DNA from: Manduca sexta
Lineage: Eukaryota > Arthropoda > Insecta > Lepidoptera > Sphingidae
Length of the DNA: 64,000 nucleotides
Assembly: GCF_014839805.1 (NCBI RefSeq)
Contig: NC_051116.1
Span: 7,173,556-7,237,555, forward strand
Direction: 5' to 3'
Of this stretch, positions 1 through 12,054 are shown piece by piece (positions within the stretch are counted from its first letter, which is position 1; each line of letters starts with the position of its first letter). The notes under the pieces are model-generated. The model was not told the DNA's origin. It saw only the letters and a program-made list of their open reading frames with translations, and ran no database searches. The position numbers and the translations under genes were made by a program.

Positions 1-32
1 TAACAATGTGAAGTGTGAATGTGTGTTTGCAG

Positions 33-1510
<1,478 letters not shown>

Positions 1511-4500
1511 CAGCTGTCAGATTTGACACCTGTCAATCTGTAGGCGCGCCGGTGGCTGTGGGGAATGCCGAGTATTGACATTTTTGGATGTGATAAATAG
1601 TTGGGTCGCTAGTGACGTTCCTGTGTGGCAAATTTTCATATTGGTCACTAGTGATGTTAGTAGGACAATAGAGATGTCGGTAGTGACGGTTGTGTGGGAA
1701 TTTTAAAGTAACACAGATTTTAGATTTCTGTGAACGTATTGTCACAACGATGTGTAGTTAATGTCATTTTTGACGTAATACATGTCAGATGAAAACCGCA
1801 ATTAATGCATTTACGCTCCGTGCCGGGTTGATTTTCAGTGATGAATGTTGTGTGTAGTGTGTAATGACAGCTGTCAATTTTGACAGGTGTCAGCTAGTGT
1901 GATCATGTGTCAAAAGTGATTGTTACTTTTTATTGTGTAGCGCTGAAATGTTTTCTTTTCAGTGATATGCATGTAGGATAGGATATTTTGGAGTTTATCT
2001 AGAACTCTAGATTTTCTAAGATTTAAGAATTCTGGCGCGTAGCCATGAATATTCTGGAATATTCTTGAGAACTTAAATTGAATGAGGATGTAACTATCTT
2101 GTTTCCCTTTCGCTTCCTACATAATGTGTGGCAATTTTTGGAGGGGAAAAAGATAAGAATATTATCTTCGTATTATATAAAAATATATACACAGTATTCT
2201 ATAACATGTAATTAAAATTCTTAGCCAAAACGTAATTTATTGAAAATGAAATTTATAAACACCAATAGCTTTTAACAACTGTGCCAATTATTGTACAAAA
2301 GTGTGGGGCAACTATTTTTATATACATTTATAATTCTATTAGATGTAATCGGTGCCTTCTTTAAGACTGAATTTACAGAAAATTTTAACCAGATACGGAA
2401 AGGGACGTGATATTTTTAATATTTCAAAATGTACACGTTTTTACAATTCCGTCTTTTTAATAAATATATTCATTGAAATCAACAGGTGTGAAAATATGCA
2501 ATTCATGTCCCTTTCATATATGAATATTTTAACAAAGTCTTACCACATTTAATACAATATATTTATGAATGAGTGATGTAACTATAAATTTTAATAAATG
2601 TATTTTTAAGAAGTGAAATGATTTTAAGATATTCCCAAAATATGTTTAAAATAAAATGATGTTATGTCACTGTTAAAATAAACATTCTGTATGTTTAATA
2701 ACAATATAATATTTTATTATAATTATACAGACACCGTAATACAAATGAATTTAGATTTTAAATCTTACGCGTTTTGGCAAAATCTCGAAATGTATGTTTT
2801 GTTAAAAATATGGCAAATTTAAATTAAAGCTTTTATTTTTAAAAAATAAATTATTTGTTGAAGTGTTTTATCATGGCTGAATGATTTAATTCCTTTAACT
2901 TTTGGCAGCTATTTTACCGGACCAGAGTAAATGGCTCTTTTTACTAAAATATACATTTTGCGATTACCATGTATTATTTTAATTATAAAGTTCGCTAAAT
3001 TATTTATATATGCACGCTTATTAATGTTACCATTTTAGTATATTCGGTTTTAGCATGGCAACTATACATTGTCGCATGAGTACATTCGAGTACAGATTAT
3101 AAAAATTAAGTAGTCGAAAATTGTGAAGATATGATACCTATAGTATTTAATTTTGTTCCGCATCCGCTTTTAAGAGATTTACTCTAATCAAGGCATGAAG
3201 CTATTATCAGAACGCTGTTTCTATTTTTTACAGAAAATTTATTGTCTGTAACAATCTTTGAATTTAAAAATCTATTATTTTTGCACGTAGATAATGTCAC
3301 TACATCAAATTTTCCAAGTACAAACCATCATGTAAATACTTATATTTGAAAGTATTTTGTCTCGCAGGCTAGTGATGTGGCAAAGGTCTTCGAAATATTT
3401 AGTTATTACCAAGCATGTGTAACATATTTTAAGTACAAATCGTGATTATTTTAATACCAGTGTATAAATCATTTAGCATTGTAATGGTAGGCGTAAATGG
3501 CTAATACCAATTTTATTTTAGTGTAAGGTCACATTATTATTAACCACGAGATAATAAAGCGTATAATATAAATATGTATTTTATTTCCCGCATTACACTA
3601 ATTGCTTATCAAAAGTTATTATCGACGACGTATCGCCGTAAAGAAAACCTGACATGTCACTGTTGTGGCATAGAAAAATATTTTTGATTGTCGAAATACT
3701 GTGATCAGGGGCTAAGTAACCGAAGTTGGATATACACTATTACAACAAAACAGCTACTGTCGTACTGAACACAGAGTTAATTCTATACTATAAATATGAC
3801 TATTCCAGAATCAGACAGAACAACAATTGCTTGGAATTGGTTTTATGAGTCAGTGTAAAAAATTAAAACAACCATACTGATAGACGCATTCTTGGTAGTA
3901 GACTGTTTTACGGCTGGATCGCGATAGTCGGAACTTGGATGTAAAGATTGACGATAGTACGTAGGCAAATTTTTTTAAAGAGAAAATCATTTCTGAAAGG
4001 CTATATGTCGTTAGAACCTAATGGTTAGGCTAATTGTAATCATAAATATCACGCTTTTATTTTGGCCCTATTTAAAAAAAATATATTGAAATAAGGTAGG
4101 CCAAAATGAGAATTTACATTTTACTAGTAAATGAAAAAAAATATATAAATACAAATTAATATTTAGCGGGTGTTTCTACATCAGGCCAATATCGTTTCTG
4201 CGAAGTGACAATGCTATATTTCTTACGACATTCAAATAATATGAAATCATTATTTTCTCAATCACTCACGTATAACGAATAGGTAATCAATATAATTGCG
4301 TACCCAATAATAATCGATTCGATCTTACAAATTGTTCTGAGGTCCGTCCCTACGGCACAGCACTTTTGACATTTAGTAATATTGACAAGTGTCAAGTGAG
4401 ATTAAATTGACGAATTTTGATTGAAATTCTCTATTTCCCTAAAATAAATAAAACTGCTATAAACTTTGCGAGTTAATTGGTGACATAAATTTTAAAAGAT

Positions 4501-4583
4501 AGTGTTGATAAGCGCATCGTCATATTTTCTAACACCTTACAAGTAAGGTTATTTCAGTGTTTCAAAGTTTCAAAACTTTTACA
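1511..4583. other. PHLDB 3' UTR and AT-rich spacer
   Basis: No coding region is seen. The first kilobase, to about 2520, is shared with the inverted copy in contig B. A candidate polyadenylation signal for PHLDB, AATAAA, lies at 3553-3558. Bases 2521-4583 occur only in contig A. Bases about 4530-4583 are the likely short 5' leader of the SPTSSA-like gene that follows. Confidence 0.5.
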
Positions 4584-5303
4584 ATGGATATGATTAAGAA
4601 AATACAACAATACATCAAATACATGTACATCAGGTACCTTCTGGTTACTGAGCTGTACATGGTGGAAACTTGGGAGCAGATTTTAATCCGTATCCTTTTT
4701 AATTAACAGTTTTTATTTGAGCCAAGGTAAGAATGTTTAATTAAGGCCGCGCTAACTTATATTCGGTGATTCATGCACCGGTGATTGTGGTATCTTTTTA
4801 TGAGTTTTAATCATTTGTCGGTTTTTAAAGAATAAAGATGGTCAATTTATTGCGAATTTCATGAAATAATACAATAATATTGTTCAGTTGCAAGACAAAT
4901 GGTTATGCCCTTGGTGACATAAATTTCGACTGTTCCTACGCAAAGTATTAAATCTGCAAAGTGCAATTTTTCAGATTCGATACTTTATCTAGAGACTGTC
5001 GATTTATGTCTGAGATCTATAGGGACTGACCTGAGATGTCTTTGTGACCTATATAAATAAGATTGAGTACAACAGACATAAACCAACAGCCTCAGTATGG
5101 GCTACTTATATTTTGTTACAGCCATACTTAGGTATATTTTGCTTCAACATATTTCTATTACTAATATTCCTTAGCACAGCACAGATCTGCTCTTCCTGGT
5201 GTTGTTTATTGGTTTCTGGTACTTCAACTATTCCATCCTGATGAGTGGCATCGGTCCACTGAAGTTGCAGACACTTGGAGATATGGGTATACAAGCTGCA
5301 TAA
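4584..5303 (+). CDS. SPTSSA: Small subunit of serine palmitoyltransferase (SPTSSA-like), two exons
   Basis: Exon 1 (4584-4689) starts at ATGGATATG and encodes 35 residues plus one base. Exon 2 (5185-5303) starts after a CACAG acceptor and ends at TAA. The joined frame gives 74 residues, close to the roughly 70 of the family. Exon 1 carries the diagnostic stretch YLLVTELYMVETWEQ, which matches the vertebrate ssSPT core with its Tyr-Leu-Leu-Val-Thr and Trp-Glu pair. Exon 2 supplies the hydrophobic helix LLFLVLFIGFWYFNYSIL. In the family this ER-membrane peptide binds the catalytic dimer, raises its activity and sets acyl-CoA preference in sphingolipid synthesis. The donor (C|GTATCC) is weak, but it is the only one that gives an in-frame junction with this acceptor. 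The gene is convergent with UBE3D and lies wholly in sequence missing from the other haplotype. Confidence 0.82.
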
Positions 5304-5425
5304 GGCCACTGATATTACAATTTAGAAGGAATCCTCTTAATTATGATTTAGATGTTACCAATAAGTTTGTTCATAAATGCTTATAATGTAAAATATGAAA
5401 ATGTTGACAAAAACTTATTTGGTAA

Positions 5426-5574
5426 CAGTAGTGAAGTCCATATAACGTAATTCCTGCTGGATTCCCATTATATAGAATCTGATCATCATCAGAACAATTT
5501 GTAAACTGCATTTATGCATATACGTGCCTATATGCTAGAGGGTTCCTTTTCAGAAAATTTCACCATAAGCTACT
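5426..5574 (+). repeat. MITE family F, diverged copy
   Basis: This is an old copy of a roughly 160-bp element seen again at 38060-38225, 39605-40115, 41857-42021 and 55612-55846. Shared landmarks are GTCCATATAAC near the left end, GAACGATTTG...TTAATGCATAT in the middle, and GGTTCCTTTTCGGAAAAT near the right end. Better copies begin with AGTGGCGAAGG and end with its complement CTTTCGCCACT, which suggests short terminal inverted repeats. Confidence 0.5.
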
Positions 5575-6428
5575 ACTTGGTAATGTTATTGCAATGTGTT
5601 AATTTACTAGTTCAGAAAGAAGGAAATAGACAATTTGGCTAATTTAAGTTTTGTATTTCATGAATACTTGTTTAACAATATGACAATTTCATTATTTTGA
5701 TTGACATATATTTGCTCTCTGATTATTTAACAGCGGCAAAATGCCAAATATTCATGTATGAGGTATTGTACATTCAATCATTAAAGGCACATTTTTTCTA
5801 ACCTAATGTTTTTAACCCTTTAATAAGCTGTTGTATTTCCATTTTAAAACAATCTACAATTGAGAAAATTGTCACCTTGTATGTATTTGTTTCAATAAGT
5901 CATAGATATTCAACAATAATAAATGTACCAAGGAAATTATGCATAATTATGACTTGTTACTGTGGCTTTTAAGGATGCAAGTTAATTTATTTTTGTTGTG
6001 TGTATTAATGAAGGTGTGAAGTTGATTAGTATTAAGATTATGAATATATGAAATATATATTTTTGTACAAAAAAATTTAATACTTTGGAAAAATTATTCA
6101 CTGTAGACTCCTACCTAATCAAAAGATATTTCTTTCTATCATTTAGTTGTCATTTTCATTCAAATTCCTAGTGTTTTAACAAGTTTCCACAAGTTCTTTT
6201 TTTGATCTTGTATTAGTTTAATTTACTTTAAGACGTTTTAGTTACATATTCATTGAAAACTTGAAAATACCTATTTTTTTCCATTATCTTAAGTGTAATG
6301 AAAATATTTATATTGGAAAAGTTTGAACGGTATTGGAAAGGGTACCAAGCATATTGTTATTTTTGTATTACTTAATTTTTATAATTAAATCAGTGTTACT
6401 ATGTGTATGTATTGAATATTCATTCCAC

Positions 6429-6434
6429 AATAAA
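6429..6434 (+). terminator. Candidate poly(A) signal of the SPTSSA-like gene
   Basis: An AATAAA hexamer is followed by a T/G-rich stretch (TGTTGTAGTATGTTTTGGG), the usual layout of a cleavage site. An earlier AATAAA-like motif near 5920 is an alternative. Confidence 0.4.
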
Positions 6435-6588
6435 TCGTGTTGTAGTATGTTTTGGGTTTGATTTTACTGTCTTGTAAATTATCAAAACGGAGAGGTAACT
6501 TGTTTCTTTTTGGGAAAATATAATAGCCAATATATAATCATGTTGTGAGCTAATAAATGCTTAGGAATACAAAAAATAATTTTGATCC

Positions 6589-6594
6589 TTTATT
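6589..6594 (-). terminator. Candidate poly(A) signal of UBE3D
   Basis: The plus-strand TTTATT reads AATAAA on the minus strand, about 250 bases downstream of the UBE3D stop codon. Confidence 0.4.
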
Positions 6595-6841
6595 TGAATA
6601 ACTTGTAATCACAAATATATATACTTTTTGTAGCTAAAAAAATAACAATTTATAGCATAATAAAAAGACAAATATTAAAATAGAAATAGTAACCATCAAA
6701 GCTATCATTACTAAAGATAAAAAATATATTAGAGTATACAAATCAGCTGGTAGTATTGTACGAAATCTAGTTACTATAATAATGCACTATCTGAACAATG
6801 GAAAGAAACTAAAACAAAACAAAATAATTTCCCAGATTTAT

Positions 6842-8075
6842 TTAAATCTTCAAATAGCTTACAGAGTATCCATTGGTATTACGGAAAGTCTCTGGTACTT
6901 TCAAAGACATTTGCTGCAAATGCTCCACTCCTTGATGAAACATGTTCTTGGATATGTCTGTAGAAACGACGCTCGGGTCCGAAAGCCAAGATTCCACTTC
7001 ATCATTGAGCTCCAGTTCAATTTTAAAAAGAATTTTAGTCGCAATGTTTGATTGTAACTCAATTTTATCCGTAACAATTTGGTCCTTGTTTCTAAGAACT
7101 TGTAGTTCTTTATCCATCACCCAAATTAATAGATATTGCTTCTTTATTACAGAAATTGTGCATTCTAGGACAATTTTACACATTATTGTGAACTGCAGAC
7201 CGAGGTTGAATTCCTTCATCATACATTCTATTGTGTGGACAAAGTCACTGACGTGGACGCTTGCTAGTTGATTTTTAAATGTTAATGCAAGTTGTTCTGT
7301 GTCGTTCTGCTGGATTTTCACTTCTGAGTTAAAAAGCTTAATGTTATCTTTATTCTTCAAGCCCAGCCATGCCAGGCATCTATTGCAATGATATACTGCT
7401 CTTTTTGAGTTGAATTTATTGGTTTTCTCCGATAACACTGATGGATTAATTGCAAAATATGTAAGTCTGTGTAGAAAATCTAATTTGTTAGACTTCAAAA
7501 CTACTTCTGTTTGTGATCCGTGGCTATGTCCATGGCAAAACCATTCAGACATGTCCATATTATTGGATGGCAACTCCAAAATCCTCTCGAATTTCACACA
7601 ACCATCCCGAGATAAGGTTTGAACAGTTTGAGCATATAATTTTGACCGCATCGCCAACTCTGACGTTAACTTTCACGTCGCTAGATTTAACTGAATCCTC
7701 TAAATTTTCACTTATAAATTCTTTATAAAAATTACCACCATTGGTTGGTTCCGTTAAGATCCTAAATGATATGGTGTTTTTGTCGATTTTAAGACACGAC
7801 ATTGAGTTTGGTATAATCTGACAAAACTCAACTATAGGGATAATAGTCGTGGCTTCAAATTCCTCTTCGGAGTAGCAATCTGACAGACTCTCAATAGACG
7901 ATAGACTATCCCGTCTGCTGGACTTGTAATCATTGTAGTAATTAAGTATGATACGGTTAGACTTGATACTGATTTTTAGATTACATTCCTTCGTAAAATC
8001 CACACCAGTGGTAATGTAGACGTTACAACTGCGCAGCCGCGACCGCAGCTCCATCAATACACTTTTAATCAACAT
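6842..8075 (-). CDS. UBE3D: UBE3D, E2-binding HECT-like E3 ubiquitin ligase (contig A copy, frameshifted)
   Basis: A single-exon reading frame of about 410 residues starts at ATG 8075 (MLIKSVLMELRS). It ends with NGYSVSYLKI at 6842, which matches the conserved end of the family. Other landmarks are the first zinc-binding-like pair in ICSNCSNLI, the EWFCHGH motif, the second Cys pair in CNRCLAWLG, and the LLIWVMD strand near the end. UBE3D proteins bind E2 enzymes through this atypical HECT-like fold and ubiquitinate substrates. Bases 7606-7608 read CCC where contig C has CC. The extra base shifts the frame after SNLIS and gives a stop, so the reading splits into 8075-7560 and 7657-6842. Contig C shows the undisturbed frame at this point, so this is probably a consensus error. 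The start lies only 48 bp after the DCPS stop on the same strand. Confidence 0.88.
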
Positions 8076-8123
8076 TTTCACTTAAAAAATATATCTGTAT
8101 GTACAATTTATTTATCAATAAGC

Positions 8124-11100
8124 TCAATGCTTGGTTGCACTCTCTTTATGTGTCCATTTAGTTTCATATATGCCAAACAGGGACCATGTCTCACTGATGG
8201 GGAAGGGTAAGGTAGCTTTTTTATAATAATTGCTCATGATTTCAATATTATTGATGACGGTATCAAGTAGATGCGACCGCTCTGCATAGATACCGGGCGC
8301 CTCGTGCCGTAAATACGTGAAATGCACGTGTAAGTGGTAGAAAGATGGCTGATAGTGTAAATATATGCGCAGCTGAGAGCCCTGGATTTGGTATTTCTCT
8401 AGGATCTTTTTCTGAAACAAGACAAATTAATTTTTGCATGTAATTATTAAAATTATGAAGATTTCTACATGAAGAGGAATATACATATAAAGTTATTGTA
8501 ATGTAAAGTCAAGAGAACATAATAAAAAAAAATTAAGTACTACTGGGAACTATTTACTTACACAATCATTATCAAATTGTAAATATTATACAAAATCAAT
8601 GTCAGTCTCAGAGAACCTATTTAAACTATAGATCAATCCAGATAGTTAGACAAGTCATAAGGAATATTCCACTTCATACTTCATAAACCTCATTTTTCAG
8701 ATACTACTCCATTCAAATTACACTAATAAGTTTCATAGATTATAAAGAAAATCATAATATTTTTAATTTAAACTTAAATAAATACCAACCTTGCCCTCGT
8801 CCCGAATTCTTTTCAGCAACGGCAAATGTGTGTCATCCAGTTCCCTGATAGACTTGATACCCCTTTGTCTAACAATAGCAAGCAGATATAATGTCTCTTT
8901 GGTTAATCCGTCCCACTTCAAGTCAGGAACTAACACAAAACCTTCAGTCTCGCACTTATTATCATAGACTATTCTGTCTTGCTCGCTCTTGCCTTCTAGT
9001 ATGTTGTACACCCACTGTAAAAATCAATATTGAATATAATATCTTATTTGCAAACATTACGTGAAATAATTTAGTCATATTCTAGAGTTATTCCCTATTT
9101 CTGAATGGTTTTTTTCTTTTAATATGGGCAGCAATGTGATCCCACTGCTTCTGATGGTAAGTGGAGTGGGGTACAATAGAATGTCGACTGACGAGAGATG
9201 ATTACCCCTCGGCAGTCAACATAGTTATGCTGTCGTGTTGGAAGTGGCTGGTCCCGGAACGGGACATACTTACATGGGCTACTATGGCAGGTTTTAACAC
9301 CTTGAGTACGGTAGTCGCTATCCAGGCGGATATAAAATATATCCTACCAGCAGGAAATATAATGCATATAATTATGAATATCTAAGGGCTGTTTCACAAT
9401 GTCTCAGTAAAAAATTGTTTTCAATAAACCTATGGGCCACATCTGTGAATTCCTGCCGTATCATATAGAGTGACAAAATATAAGTCACATTCTCAAATAA
9501 ATGATAAAGAACAGGGTCCATTCAGTACTAACAGCCTTGTACGTAAACTAAAACATAGTATTCACTTGAACATTTAGAAAAACACCGTTGATATAATTCA
9601 TCTTTGATTATAATCTCATTCATTGTCCGTTATGACATCATAAGAAACAACAAAAATTTTATACAGTTAGCTAGATACTACATTTGCTAGCATTGTTTTA
9701 ATAAAATACCAAAATATTTCTATCACATTAGTCTGGGCCGATGATCAATAAATTGTGATTCTCAAAATCCAGATTCTTTGGGAAATATACCAAACCTCAT
9801 AGATATTACATTTAAGGTTTAGCTAAAGTTTATTAAGAAACAATCAGTTGCAAATTAAAGTAATTTCTTAAAAAAAAAATACCTGCAAATTAAACTGCTC
9901 CTTTTCAATATGAGGCAGTGTCAGTGTCTCGTAGAGCTCTGGAGTCTCTAACACAATGTGCAGTTCTTTGTGAACAAACTTTGCTATGTGCTTATCTGTA
10001 GCTGGATATATTATTGTGGTCTTGACACCTGAAATCAAACAGAATATTTATCAGTATTGAAGAAAACAAATAGATAATCATTAATGTATCTGAATGAAAA
10101 AGCGGGAGAGGGTAAAATTACTTTTCAAAGATATCAGAGAGTACAATACTATCTATACACAAAAAACAAAGTAATGATAAAATTTCACTTTTAATACCTA
10201 AAAAATCATACTCAGTATTGCACTATCCCCGGCGATATGCAACTATATTATCAATGAAATGAAATAAAAATTGTAAACATAATGAAATAAGATTCAAAAT
10301 AATTTCACATTTAAACTCTGTACTATCTTGCGTCAAGTATGAGCAAGAGTAAATATTTTTACAGATATAAGTTATTAGTTGAGATATTTTTGTTTATTGA
10401 AGATAATTACATTTAATTCAGAACACATTGTAATTTTTAACTATTTGTATACCAGTTCATTATGTAACAAAAGGAATTTTGCTTATGTAAGTACTAAATA
10501 ATGCATTTTTTAAGCATTTACTTATTTCATTTATACAATTATTTAATAATTGAAAACTGTTTTTTAATTTGCTAATTAAAATCTTATTAGAAGCAATGAT
10601 CCCAAAATGACACAAAAATTACCTATTACATTACTAATTGTGAAGCAATTTTCTAAACTAAAGATATCAGAATCAACTTATTATTTCTAGCATTTATTTA
10701 AAAAAGTGAAAGTTGAAATATTTTACAACTTATTTAAAATTAACAAGTAATTACATGTAAACTCTATTGCAACAGCTGTTACACTGCACTCAGCCAAGTG
10801 TTACTAATGCATTGCATATATAGAGGGATGGAGGAGAGGGGACTAAGTAGGTGCCCGGTGCACACCCTAGAATTAAAAACCTAAAAAAACTTGAGACAGC
10901 TTTTAAAACAACTATATTTAGTGTAGAACACAGACCCCCTTGAAGAACAATTCTAGTTACACCATGACTATGCATATTTAAATTAACAGAGAAACTGCTT
11001 GCTGTATGTAGACAGTTTTAATAGAAATAAAAAAAAATCCTGTTCAAAAACAAGTTATGATAGAATATGGTGAAATATTTACTATAGGATTCTTATATTC

Positions 11101-12054
11101 ATCTTTTAGAGAACTCTTATACAGTTTTTGTTACCATATTAGTTTCATAATTCTGTAATTGGAATAACAATGTATAAGGAAAAAACTAAAGGAAAACAGA
11201 CTAATATTTAGTAAATGTTTTATACAAAGGCTAAAATTATATTAAGAGAGTGGTAATTATTCTATTTTGCAGTAATTTTGATGCAAAATATCCTCAAATA
11301 ACACAAAAGTGTACCCATATGCGTGGAATACCCAGAATATTATAAGTACTTACCACATAAACAGCCAGCAATTTTTCAAATTCAGTCAAATACGAATAAT
11401 ATTTAAGTAATTGAACTATCTTTCTGGAATAAATTAAGGCGAAAATTACTTATCTAGTTCCTCTTATCGAGTTTCTTTGTCCAGATAACGTAACCTTTCG
11501 CATTAAAAACAATATAATAGGGAAATACCACCATATGGTGGGTCAAATTGAGTAGGAAACGTTGACGAAAATTATGTAAACGTAGAATCTTCCGTAATAT
11601 AAAAAGAATAACTAATAAATAAATATAATTACAATAAATTGTCCACTCACGAATTCGTAGAAAAAAATTGTAATGACTAATGTTATAAAACCTTGACAAA
11701 GAAAGTAAAAGTACCGTTTAGTTCAGAGCGCGGGAAGCACTCGTAATTCCCGTAAATATCGTTCTGGAAGAACGTCCGCAGCTCCGTCTCCGAACAAAAA
11801 TAACCTTCCTCACTTAAATCCTCTTCTTTGAATGCATTTTTCTCAAATATGATCAAACCCACGCCACTTTTGTCTTTAAATTTACCAGTCACAGAAACAG
11901 TTTTCCTATTAGTGTTATTGGACAAAATTTTCTCTATAACAAAGTCTTTTAATTGCAACTTATTTTCGCTCACATCATTTACGTTTTCATTGTCAATTTT
12001 TGCTTTTTTACAACTAGGCGGGCTGTATTCATCTTTTTGGCAACTGTCGGACAT
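8124..12054 (-). CDS. DCPS: DCPS, scavenger m7GpppX diphosphatase (contig A copy, intact)
   Basis: Four exons, 12054-11715, 10028-9883, 9014-8790 and 8411-8124, sum to 999 bases: 332 codons plus stop, against about 337 residues in vertebrates. The family order is complete. A basic N-terminus (SCKKAKID) is followed by FVIEKIL, then NDIYGNYECFP. After these come VKTTIIYPATDKH, WVYNILEGK..DRIVY, FVLVPDLKWDG and RQRGIKSIREL. The HIT motif is YHLHVHF, with the likely nucleophile the central His at about residue 265. The enzyme hydrolyses capped dinucleotides left by 3'-to-5' mRNA decay, releasing m7GMP. It acts as a domain-swapped dimer in nucleus and cytosol. All introns are GT-AG; intron 1 is about 1.7 kb. 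A minus-strand AATAAA overlaps the end of the gene. The last 13 residues differ from contig C because of a one-base indel, so the true C-terminus is uncertain. Confidence 0.95.
9122..9360. repeat. Dispersed repeat family A, in DCPS intron 2
   Basis: Shared text includes CACCTGATGGTAAGTGGAGT, GTCGACTGACGAGAGATGAT, CACTATGGCGGGTTTTAACA and GCGGATATAAAATATATCC. Copies lie at 30628-30800, 32235-32470, 37797-37890, 45508-45747 (the allelic copy) and 62020-62240. No coding potential or clear termini were found, so this may be a SINE or a retroelement tail. Confidence 0.7.

Noticed and set aside
6942..7271. 109-codon plus-strand frame
   Set aside because: Antisense shadow of UBE3D, which has clear family motifs on the other strand.
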